From the NCBI GenBank assembly GCA_929200485.1, contig CAKMZU010000013.1, positions 1 to 5,756 of the forward strand: DNA of 5,756 nt, written 5' to 3'. The position numbers and the translations under genes are program-made. The notes under the pieces are model-generated. The model was not told where the DNA came from and searched no databases. It saw only the letters and a program-made list of their open reading frames with translations. The DNA comes from an uncultured Gammaproteobacteria bacterium (GTDB lineage: Bacteria > Pseudomonadota > Gammaproteobacteria > Pseudomonadales > DT-91). Shown in pieces: positions 1 to 5,693 of this stretch (position 1 is its first letter; each line of letters begins with the position of its first letter).

Positions 1-12
1 GTCTTATAAGGC

Positions 13-486
13 ATGGAGTTGTTGAAAAACAACACAGGTGTCAATTACTGGTTTCTTGACGCCAAGCATGGGTGGGAAAGCGAAGAGGTTCAGTATTTTC
101 TTAAAGAGTCCTGTTGGGTTAGCAGTTCACCAATTGAGACGCTTGAGGAAATTTCTCCTGGCGATTATGTCGCCCTGATATCGCTGGCTGAGCGGGAGGG
201 TGATGTCTCGGCATTTACTATTTTAGCAAGGGCGTTGTTGCTGAAAATAAAGGCGATGGCCAAAAGCTTTTGGTCGAATGGCATCCATTATATGATGAGC
301 CACGTGAGTGGCATTCAAGATCTTCTGTTTAATCGTCCTATGCCAGATGAAGAACGACATAGAATTGCCAAAGAACTCGGGGACCAATTAGGTCTGACAG
401 AGCCAGCACCACAAAGCTTTGAAGGCGTTCCTATTTTTCATCATGAAAATCCTTGTGTGTTTGGTAGCTTGACGGAACGTTTATAA
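13..486 (+). CDS. Small protein with EVE-like N-terminal domain, probably frame-disrupted
   Basis: The open frame encodes 157 residues. Residues 10-75 (GVNYWFLDAKHGW, a Trp-containing FLKESCW stretch, then PGDYVALISL) follow the pattern I associate with the N-terminal EVE-like, PUA-fold domain of some AAA/McrB-type proteins: an aromatic YWF start, an FL.E..W helix, and an xPGD-x-[VI]-A-L strand. EVE domains bind modified bases, but no such function can be shown here. From about codon 73 to 106 this frame looks unnatural, while frame 3 supplies the expected continuation (VVAENKGDGQKLLVEWHP, then DEPREW). The last 50 residues, including DEERHRIAKELGDQLGL, look like real coding sequence again in this frame. 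One lost base near 230 and one gained base near 329 would explain the pattern. The start is the first ATG after an in-frame TAA at 7-9; the ribosome site (AAGG, 1 base away) is poor and the window cuts the upstream context. Expression and function are uncertain. Confidence 0.55.
   Translation: MELLKNNTGVNYWFLDAKHGWESEEVQYFLKESCWVSSSPIETLEEISPGDYVALISLAEREGDVSAFTILARALLLKIKAMAKSFWSNGIHYMMSHVSGIQDLLFNRPMPDEERHRIAKELGDQLGLTEPAPQSFEGVPIFHHENPCVFGSLTERL
231..332 (+). other. Out-of-frame EVE-core segment inside the gene at 13-486
   Basis: Read in frame 3 (codons beginning at 231, 234 and so on), this stretch gives GVVAENKGDGQKLLVEWHP followed by LYDEPREWHSRSSV, then TAA at 330-332. The GDG-x-x-L-x-V-x-W-x-PL...PREW arrangement is typical of the second half of the EVE-like domain that begins in the main frame. 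Codons here are rich in first-position G (GGC GTT GTT GCT GAA), whereas the main frame over the same bases lacks that bias. Restoring one G in the AGGGC run near 229-232, and removing one T from the GTTT run at 327-330, would join the three pieces into one continuous protein of about the same length. This is inferred from motif recognition, not from an alignment. Confidence 0.5.
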
Positions 487-518
487 ACCCCCTCCATAAA
501 AGTATCAAGTCTTGTAGT
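487..518. other. Short convergent spacer
   Basis: Only 32 bases separate the stop of the plus-strand EVE-like gene from the stop of the minus-strand exchanger gene. I see no hairpin followed by a T-run on either strand, so no terminator is called. Confidence 0.6.
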
Positions 519-2417
519 TTAGCTTAAGACCATAGCGATATAGCCGAGAATAAGCACGATAGCTGAAGTCAGAGCGTAAGGCACAGGGTAACCTAATGCG
601 GGCATGTCAGTTTTGCAAATTTCCTGAGCAGCTTTCATTCCGGGCGTGCTATTGCGTGCACCTGCACAGGCACCGGCAAGAATGGCCGGATTCATTTTTC
701 GAATGTAAAGGCCATATAACCAGCTAATAAAAGGGGGAGTTAGAGCGGCAATCAGGCCTAAGCCGGCAATTTTAATAACGACAATCCCTTGAAATGATTG
801 AAGTATTTTAGGTCCTACTGTTGCAGCTAAAACAGCAACGAACATATTGAGCCCTATATCCTGAAGAAAACTCCTGGCGCCCTCACTCATAGGCCCGCCA
901 AAATCAGGGTTTCGTGTTCGTAGATAGGAAAAAATGATGCCTGCGAGCATGCAGCCAGCAGAGGCACTTAAAGCAAAGGGGATACCTTTAATCATCAAGG
1001 TTAAATGACCAAAAAAGTAACCTGTCATTAACGAAACAGCTAAATAAAAAGATTCGGTAATCGTATTTTCGATAACAACATGCCCTTTGAGTTTTTCAGC
1101 GGCTTTTTTTACGCACCAATCTGAGCCTGCAATGCGTAATACATCCCCAGCTTCAATAACCGTTTGAGGCAATAGCGGTAAGAGATGACCGAGACGAAAT
1201 AGCGCTTTACAGTAGATGCCAAAACCAACTTTGTTCATGACGTCATTGATGGTCAAACCTATCAATTGAGAATGGCCTAGATGAATATCAGCAACTTCAA
1301 TTTCAACGTGTCTTGCTCTGGGCTCATCAACTTCAAGGCCTATGGACTTTTGTCCCTTGTCAATCAAAGTGTGATAATCCCCGCGAATACCAATGATGTC
1401 ACCCATTTCAAGTGATGGATTGTCAGAGGCTTCAAACACTTTGTCACCACGAACGACTTTTAAAATCGCCGCATGAGGGTATTGATTAAACAACTGTTCT
1501 ATTGTCTGACCGACAAGCGTTTGATGTTGTACTTTATAAGCCCTGACATCGATCGGTAATACACCCACATTAGAGAAACCATGCGTGGTGGGTAAGGGTT
1601 CATTATCTTCCCCAGTGCTAAATGAGAGCTCTGCGTCTTTGCCTGCCTGAACAGGATCAATGCCAAACATGGCAGGCAGATATTTAATAAATAGAATGGT
1701 GAATACGGTAGAGAGTACATAGCTTATTGCATACCCTGCAGCGATATTAGCGCTCACCTGATCAGGCGTCATTCCGGAAGGTATGCTGAAAGCACCGGAT
1801 GTCACCGCAGACTGGGCAACACCCATCACCGCTGTTACCGTATAGCTGCCAGAGATAATTCCTGCGGCATAGCCGGGCTCCATTGATAACAGCCTGGCCC
1901 CAAAAAAGACCAGTAAGAAATTTGTGAAAACAACGATTAATCCGATGACAATAAAATCGAAACCACCACGGGCGATACCTGAAAAGAATTGTGGCCCGAC
2001 TTTCATGCCAATGGCATACATAAACATCATGAGAAAAATATCAGCGATAAGTGAAGGCTCGTGAATCGATAATCCATAGACAGAAAAAGCCGGTAATGAA
2101 ATGGCAACCCCTACCACAAGCGTTCCTGCCGTACTTCCAAGATTAACCCCTTTGATTGTCACTTTTCCGAGGGCGTAGCCTAGCGCCAGAGAAAGAAACA
2201 AATAGAAAAAGGGGTTATGGGCAATGTATTGAAAGGCGAACGCCATAGAATTAACTAAGACGTTATGATGACTGTTATCGCTAGCACCGGCTTTTGCGAA
2301 ACTAGCGAGTGGAGTTAAATACAGACAAAGGAGAAAAATCCTTGCGCAAATTGTAGGCGCAGCGATTGATCTATTTCGTATAAAGATATGTGATTTTTCG
2401 ATACCAGTAATAGTCAT
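519..2417 (-). CDS. AspT/AAEx-family amino-acid exchanger with central RCK_C domains
   Basis: This is an integral membrane carrier of the aspartate:alanine exchanger family (TC 2.A.81: AspT, YidE, YbjL). From the ATG at 2415-2417 it has 632 residues, compared with roughly 540-570 for the family. The order is: a signal-like hydrophobic segment (FLLCLYLTPLASFA) near residues 28-41; a first hydrophobic half at about 60-250, carrying SGSYTVTAVMGVAQSAV; a soluble central region at about 285-445 with two RCK_C/TrkA_C-like units (each ending in an E-x-GD-x-[IL] strand: LEMGDIIGIRGD and IEAGDVLRIAGSD); and a second hydrophobic half at 450-632 with the family's duplicated glycine-rich motif, GACAGARNSTPGMKAAQE. 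AspT exchanges aspartate for alanine, but substrates here are unknown. Position directly downstream of a glutamate decarboxylase suggests glutamate/GABA exchange (inference). Start choice is unsure. The frame is open to a TTG at 2513, but that extension is repeat DNA. ATGs at 2435, 2432, 2417 and 2246 are possible; the last gives 575 residues, nearest the family length. No strong ribosome site marks any of them. Confidence 0.88.
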   Translation of the reverse strand: MTITGIEKSHIFIRNRSIAAPTICARIFLLCLYLTPLASFAKAGASDNSHHNVLVNSMAFAFQYIAHNPFFYLFLSLALGYALGKVTIKGVNLGSTAGTLVVGVAISLPAFSVYGLSIHEPSLIADIFLMMFMYAIGMKVGPQFFSGIARGGFDFIVIGLIVVFTNFLLVFFGARLLSMEPGYAAGIISGSYTVTAVMGVAQSAVTSGAFSIPSGMTPDQVSANIAAGYAISYVLSTVFTILFIKYLPAMFGIDPVQAGKDAELSFSTGEDNEPLPTTHGFSNVGVLPIDVRAYKVQHQTLVGQTIEQLFNQYPHAAILKVVRGDKVFEASDNPSLEMGDIIGIRGDYHTLIDKGQKSIGLEVDEPRARHVEIEVADIHLGHSQLIGLTINDVMNKVGFGIYCKALFRLGHLLPLLPQTVIEAGDVLRIAGSDWCVKKAAEKLKGHVVIENTITESFYLAVSLMTGYFFGHLTLMIKGIPFALSASAGCMLAGIIFSYLRTRNPDFGGPMSEGARSFLQDIGLNMFVAVLAATVGPKILQSFQGIVVIKIAGLGLIAALTPPFISWLYGLYIRKMNPAILAGACAGARNSTPGMKAAQEICKTDMPALGYPVPYALTSAIVLILGYIAMVLS

Positions 2418-2442
2418 AAGCAACCCATCCATCATGAAATAG

Positions 2443-2617
2443 AGTACTAGGAGACCGTCCGAGAACAGACTGTTCGGCCTAAATTCCAGATAAGCGGCTA
2501 AATTCTTCGCCAAATTCCTTTAAATAGGCTGGCTATTCGCAGGAATTTCCCAAAAAATTTATCTCACTTCTTTGAAATTTATGCTCGACCGCAATTCTCG
2601 GACGCCCTCCTAGCACT
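2443..2617. repeat. Inverted repeat pair, 23-base arms at 2443-2465 and 2595-2617
   Basis: The minus strand of 2465-2443 and the plus strand of 2595-2617 match at 20 of 23 positions: TTCTCGGACG, two mismatches, CTCCTAG, one mismatch, ACT. The arms enclose about 130 bases without a credible gene. That loop holds a smaller perfect 8-base inverted repeat, AAATTCCT at 2512-2519 and AGGAATTT at 2541-2548. The right arm runs directly into the 35-base arm that starts at 2610, so the two repeat systems share the CTAG-Y-ACT core. The left arm lies inside the open frame upstream of the exchanger gene, which argues that this extension is not protein-coding. Confidence 0.65.
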
Positions 2618-2879
2618 TCGATTCACAGCATTTGTCTGGTTCAGCAGTCACAGATTTTTCTGTGATAAGGCGCAGGTACGCTGTAATACTCGCGTCTTTC
2701 AAGTGCCTGCAACGCAGTCACGGGGAAATCTGTGACTGCCCTTTGGGTGGCATTTAAAATGCCCATGTCTGCGTTCGATTTGCTTGCTATAGAATAACTA
2801 TTATCTTCACAAATCTGCCTTAACATGAACATTTTACTGAGCCACTGAACAGGACAAATGCTGTGAAACGAAGTACTAG
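2610..2879. repeat. 270-bp block bounded by 35-base inverted repeats (MITE-like)
   Basis: The arms are 2610-2644 on the plus strand and 2879-2845 on the minus strand. They match at 31 of 35 positions, including 15 uninterrupted bases, TTCACAGCATTTGTC. Imperfect terminal repeats around a short, gene-free, hairpin-rich interior are what a miniature inverted-repeat element or other dispersed intergenic repeat looks like. The only frame crossing it (minus strand, 2641-3003) runs out of frame into the 3' end of the decarboxylase gene and is best taken as a shadow. The right arm begins exactly at the end of the decarboxylase gene. I see no clear target-site duplication outside the arms, and no transposase. 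Confidence 0.65.
2644..2763. repeat. Nested hairpins inside the inverted-repeat block
   Basis: Several stems can be read directly. GCAGTCACAGATTT at 2644-2657 is a perfect 14-base inverted match to 2726-2739. A shorter alternative stem pairs TCACAGA at 2648-2654 with TCTGTGA at 2659-2665 around TTTT. A second alternative pairs GCAGTCAC at 2714-2721 with GTGACTGC at 2732-2739 around a 10-base loop. Between them, GCAGGTAC near 2671-2678 pairs with GTGCCTGC at 2703-2710 (one G-T wobble). Finally GGCATTT at 2749-2755 pairs with AAATGCC at 2757-2763. The first stem and the two shorter ones are mutually exclusive folds. A transcript from the decarboxylase gene into the exchanger gene would contain all of these, so they could stabilise RNA ends or reduce read-through (inference). 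Confidence 0.6.
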
Positions 2880-4270
2880 CTATGCTTAAACCCTGATGAC
2901 TCTTGTTCATCACTATGTTGGCCGTTCGGATGGTTAGAAAAATAGTCGATACAATGCTGCAAGTCTGACAGCAATATCCCTGCAATGTCCCTGCTGAAAC
3001 CATGACGTATTAATATGCGCATAATCACCAGATCTTGACGATTCGCCGGCATGGCATAAGCTGCAATTTGCCAGCCACGTGAACGGATGCGGTCAGAGAG
3101 ATCAAACAGATTAAAACCTGGATCTATCCCTTTTTTTAACGTCCAGCTCAGGCCAGGAATACCTCCAACGCCATTATAAAGAATGTCAAAGCATCCTAGC
3201 TCCTCAATGCCATCGGCAAGATATTGTGCAGTGTCATAACATGCCTGATGGACTTTGCGATACCCTTCGCGACCCAACCTCATAAAATTATAATATTGAC
3301 AGACAATTTGCCCTCCGGGTCTCGAGAAATTTAACGCAAAGGTTGGCATGTTTCCCCCAAGGTAATTGACCCAGAAAATCAAATCTTTGTGCAGTGCATC
3401 CGCATCATGCCAAACGACCCAGCCCACCCCTAGCGGTGATAAACCATATTTATGACCTGATGCATTGATGGATTTAACGCGAGGCAGGCGGAAATCCCAT
3501 TCCAGATCAGGATCACAAAAAGGCGCTAGAAAACCGCCAGATGCGGCATCAACATGAATAGGGATATCAAGTCCTGTCTCTTGTTGAAGCTTATCCAGTG
3601 CATCATTAATGGCTTTGACAGGCTCATATTGGCAAGTGAAAGTAACGCCTAATGTCGGTACGACGCCAATGGTATTTTCATCACAGCGCTTGATAACTTC
3701 TTCCGGCGTCATAATCAGCCGCTCGCCCTCCATCGGAATTTCTCGAAGTTCAATTTCCCAGTAGCGTGCAAATTTATGCCAACATACCTGAACAGGCCCG
3801 CAGACCAAATTAGGTTTGTCTGTGGGTTTTCCCTGTTTGTTCATTTTCTCTTTCCATGCCCATTTCAATGCCATACCCCCAAGCATGGCTGCTTCACTTG
3901 ACCCTGTTGTGGAACAGCCAACCGGATTTTTGCTTTCTGGGGAATGCCATAAGTCTGAGAGTATATGGACACATCGCTTCTCGATTTCAGCGGTTTGTGG
4001 ATATTCATCCTTATCAATCATATTTTTGTCGATGCACTCATCCATGAGCTTGTGTATTTCGTGATCTACCCATGTTTGGCAAAACGTCGCCAGATTTTGT
4101 CTGGCGTTACCATCTATCATCAGCTCATCATGGACGAGTTGATAAATATTGCGATGGCTACTTTCCTGCTCTGGCATTTTATACTTCGGTAAGGCGACTG
4201 ATAATGCGAGTGATGAATAGATGTCATCAAGTACATTTTCTCTGATGGATTCTTTTTCATGTAAAGGCAT
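2876..4270 (-). CDS. gadB: Glutamate decarboxylase, PLP-dependent, acid-activated type
   Basis: The 464-residue product is full length compared with E. coli GadA/GadB (466) and is collinear with them throughout. It converts L-glutamate plus a proton to GABA and CO2 in the cytoplasm, as in glutamate-dependent acid resistance. Group II decarboxylase features are plain: the [15 protein letters not shown] block at 53-67; the phosphate-binding TGSSEA at 122-127; [15 protein letters not shown] at 157-171; the cofactor-contacting HVDAASGG at 239-246; and the Schiff-base lysine K274 in NASGHKYGL. The C-terminus ends SSGFKHS, so the penultimate histidine (H463) matches E. coli His465, which caps the active site at neutral pH; acid activation is therefore expected. 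The ATG at 4268-4270 is supported by GGAG 8 bases upstream and by a normal-length N-terminal region. The TAG stop lies within a repeat arm. The next gene on this strand is an AspT-family exchanger, not a GadC-type antiporter. Confidence 0.96.
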   Translation of the reverse strand: MPLHEKESIRENVLDDIYSSLALSVALPKYKMPEQESSHRNIYQLVHDELMIDGNARQNLATFCQTWVDHEIHKLMDECIDKNMIDKDEYPQTAEIEKRCVHILSDLWHSPESKNPVGCSTTGSSEAAMLGGMALKWAWKEKMNKQGKPTDKPNLVCGPVQVCWHKFARYWEIELREIPMEGERLIMTPEEVIKRCDENTIGVVPTLGVTFTCQYEPVKAINDALDKLQQETGLDIPIHVDAASGGFLAPFCDPDLEWDFRLPRVKSINASGHKYGLSPLGVGWVVWHDADALHKDLIFWVNYLGGNMPTFALNFSRPGGQIVCQYYNFMRLGREGYRKVHQACYDTAQYLADGIEELGCFDILYNGVGGIPGLSWTLKKGIDPGFNLFDLSDRIRSRGWQIAAYAMPANRQDLVIMRILIRHGFSRDIAGILLSDLQHCIDYFSNHPNGQHSDEQESSGFKHS

Positions 4271-4278
4271 GAACCAAT

Positions 4279-4282
4279 CTCC
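4279..4282 (-). promoter_or_regulatory. Ribosome binding site of the glutamate decarboxylase gene
   Basis: GGAG on the minus strand ends 8 bases before the ATG at 4270-4268. It is the best Shine-Dalgarno match at any minus-strand gene start here and supports the chosen start. Confidence 0.65.
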
Positions 4283-4516
4283 AGCACGTTAAGAAGATAA
4301 CAACTCATGTTAGCGTTTGTCCTTGATCCTTCCAGGATTGACAGTAAGAATAAAATTTAGAGTCTGATGTCAGAATATCTTCTGAAGAGCAGAAGACTTT
4401 TTGTTAGGTTAAAAGTCAGACGGCAAGATCTTCCTTATTGATACGCCATTTCATTTAGACTTGATCAAGGGCTCTTTAGTTTGGCAGCAAGCGAAGGGAT
4501 TAGTTCATGTGTTTAT

Positions 4517-4547
4517 GATGGATTTCCAGGGGTTGCGGAAATCCATC
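4517..4547 (-). terminator. Perfect 11-bp hairpin downstream of the SPOR lipoprotein gene
   Basis: GATGGATTTCC at 4517-4527 pairs perfectly with GGAAATCCATC at 4537-4547 around a 9-base loop. It lies 35 bases past the lipoprotein stop and upstream of the decarboxylase, where a terminator would be expected. On neither strand does a clear T-run follow, so it is not a classical intrinsic terminator. It may act as an RNA 3'-end stabiliser or attenuate read-through. Confidence 0.45.
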
Positions 4548-4582
4548 GTTATAAAATACTGATATTTTGGTTCTTTTGAATT

Positions 4583-5473
4583 TTATTGTGCGAATCGATG
4601 AGTGCTTGGATACAGTTTTACCTGCATAATGGATTTTAGCTCTTGTTCAAACCCTTTGGCTTCTTCAAGGCTAAGATTCGGGCCAATAAATACGCGGTGA
4701 TACTCTTTGTTATGAATAGTCACCGTTCGAATATAAACAGGGAAACCTGCCTCATAAAGAGAAGATTGACTATTGAGTGCATTACTCATCTGTTGATAGC
4801 TACCCACATGTAAAACGTAGTGACCTTTGTTGGTTGGCACTTGCGCTGTCGTCATTTCAATTTTTTTAGGTTTGATATCTACAGCCTTCACTTGTGCAGG
4901 CCCTTGAATGGGGGTGGCCTGCAAGTAATCGGGTAGATCCTCAGGTTCAGGGATCATCATGGTTTCTTTTATCGGAATATCGTCTTCTGGTATTTCCGTT
5001 TCAAGTGTTACAGGTTTTGGTTTCCTGGTGCTAGTTTTAGGCGGTACGGTAACATTTTTAACCTGTTTCCTTTTGCCTGGTTTTCTTCTGAAAACCAGGG
5101 GCTTGTCATTTTTGGCTCTTGCTGTAGTAGCCATATTATTAATAATGGCGGTTGGTGATTGGATAAGCGGTTTCTTTTTCTTCTCGATTTTAACGGTTTG
5201 TGGTTTTTTAGTTTCAGGCTTAGGGGGTGTTTTTTGAGAAAAAGGTTTCGAGCGCTGTCGAATAGTCTTGATGGTTTCTATCTTATCCTTTTTCATGTCC
5301 TGATGGGTATCCCAGGGAATAGAGTAGTCAGCAATTTCTGATACCCATTCTGGATTGATGCGTTGGACATTGTCACTTTTATTGCAATTTGGCGGTTTAG
5401 GAGTGCTGGAGCAGCCAGATAAAAACAATGCCAGAGAGACAGCAAATGGTATGATAAATCCTTTTAAAAACAT
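4583..5473 (-). CDS. SPOR-domain lipoprotein with long basic proline-rich linker
   Basis: The 296-residue product starts with a lipoprotein signal peptide: a lysine at residue 4, a hydrophobic core (FIIPFAVSLALFL), and the lipobox LSGC with the lipidated cysteine at 21. Ser at +2 predicts delivery to the outer membrane. Residues 22-215 form a low-complexity linker rich in Lys, Pro and Thr (for example KIEKKKKPL, RRKPGKRKQVK), with an acidic patch near 158-180 (ETEIPEDDIPIKE, PEPEDLPDY). Residues 217-288 form a SPOR domain: HYVLHVGSY, then a helix, GFPVYIRTV, YHRVFIGPNLSLEEA and a final helix. SPOR domains bind glycan strands stripped of peptides, usually at the division septum; DamX, DedD and RlpA carry them. 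This protein lacks a catalytic domain, so a structural or recruiting role is likely (inference). The ATG at 5471-5473 gives a normal signal peptide although the ribosome site is weak. A TATAAT lies 34 bases upstream. Confidence 0.88.
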   Translation of the reverse strand: MFLKGFIIPFAVSLALFLSGCSSTPKPPNCNKSDNVQRINPEWVSEIADYSIPWDTHQDMKKDKIETIKTIRQRSKPFSQKTPPKPETKKPQTVKIEKKKKPLIQSPTAIINNMATTARAKNDKPLVFRRKPGKRKQVKNVTVPPKTSTRKPKPVTLETEIPEDDIPIKETMMIPEPEDLPDYLQATPIQGPAQVKAVDIKPKKIEMTTAQVPTNKGHYVLHVGSYQQMSNALNSQSSLYEAGFPVYIRTVTIHNKEYHRVFIGPNLSLEEAKGFEQELKSIMQVKLYPSTHRFAQ

Positions 5474-5506
5474 GGCTGTTGTCCAGAAAAAGTTCTATAA
5501 GCAATA

Positions 5507-5512
5507 ATTATA
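5507..5512 (-). promoter_or_regulatory. Candidate -10 box for the SPOR lipoprotein gene
   Basis: The minus strand reads a perfect TATAAT 34 bases before the start codon, which would give a leader of roughly 25-30 bases. No good TTGACA-like box lies 16-18 bases further upstream, so the call rests on the -10 match and its position. Confidence 0.4.
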
Positions 5513-5615
5513 GTTAAGGATTATGTTTTTAGATGAAATTTTAATGCATTGAGGTTTCAGGCAGCGTTCTATACTTTAATGGTGTAACAAATAATAGTGA
5601 TATGTTAATGAACCT

Positions 5616-5643
5616 TTGATTAACTAAGTTAGTCTTATTTAAT
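5616..5643 (+). promoter_or_regulatory. Candidate promoter for the partial plus-strand gene
   Basis: TTGATT (5616-5621) and TTTAAT (5638-5643) are separated by 16 bases and match the -35 and -10 consensus at 4 and 5 of 6 positions. They lie about 50 bases before the first start of the downstream gene. An odd palindrome, ACTAA-G-TTAGT, lies between the two boxes and could be an operator. The region is very AT-rich, so a chance match is possible. Confidence 0.3.
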
Positions 5644-5693
5644 GATTTAATAAGGTTGTGGGACTTTGATGGAAAAGAATTAAATTAGCCTTT

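Larger units (their letters stand above)
2418..2875. other. Gene-free spacer between the decarboxylase and exchanger genes
   Basis: About 460 bases lie between the chosen exchanger start and the decarboxylase stop. Almost everything recognisable in it is repeat: the 23-base pair, the 35-base pair and the nested hairpins listed separately. I find no tRNA, no convincing promoter for the exchanger gene and no small gene with a good ribosome site. Whether the exchanger is co-transcribed with the decarboxylase through these hairpins cannot be decided from the sequence. Confidence 0.6.
4271..4582. other. Spacer upstream of the decarboxylase gene
   Basis: This 312-base gap should contain the decarboxylase promoter and the end of the lipoprotein transcript. 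On the minus strand I find no -35/-10 pair close enough to consensus to call. Visible structure includes the 11-bp hairpin at 4517-4547 (listed separately), a 10-base perfect palindrome CTTGATCAAG at 4460-4469, an 8-base palindrome AAGATCTT near 4425-4432, and a 7-bp hairpin at 4378-4396. The palindromes could be regulator sites, but nothing ties them to a known regulator. The largest open frames here are under 20 codons and lack ribosome sites. Confidence 0.5.

Noticed and set aside
2610..2879. CRISPR array or tRNA within the repeat-rich spacer
   Set aside because: The repeats are inverted, not regularly spaced direct repeats, and no cloverleaf or tRNA consensus boxes are visible.
2641..3003. 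Minus-strand 120-codon frame crossing the repeat block
   Set aside because: It overlaps the 3' end of the decarboxylase gene in another frame, and its second half is made of inverted-repeat DNA with hairpins. No ribosome site was identified.
4120..4308. Minus-strand 62-codon frame starting just before the decarboxylase start, as a possible leader peptide
   Set aside because: It continues about 150 bases into the decarboxylase gene out of frame and shows no leader-peptide features.
4307..4360. Plus-strand 17-codon frame in the decarboxylase upstream spacer
   Set aside because: Too short, no ribosome site, and antisense to the expected decarboxylase leader.
4338..4360. TTGACA on the plus strand upstream of the decarboxylase
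   Set aside because: No acceptable -10 box lies 16-18 bases downstream, and no plus-strand gene follows.
4378..4402. 7-bp hairpin followed by five T on the plus strand, resembling a terminator
   Set aside because: No plus-strand gene precedes it, and on the minus strand no T-run follows, so there is no transcript for it to end.
4959..5237. Plus-strand 92-codon hydrophobic frame opposite the SPOR lipoprotein
   Set aside because: It is the antisense shadow of the Lys/Pro-rich linker; AAA and AAG lysine codons read as Phe/Leu on the other strand, which creates false hydrophobicity.
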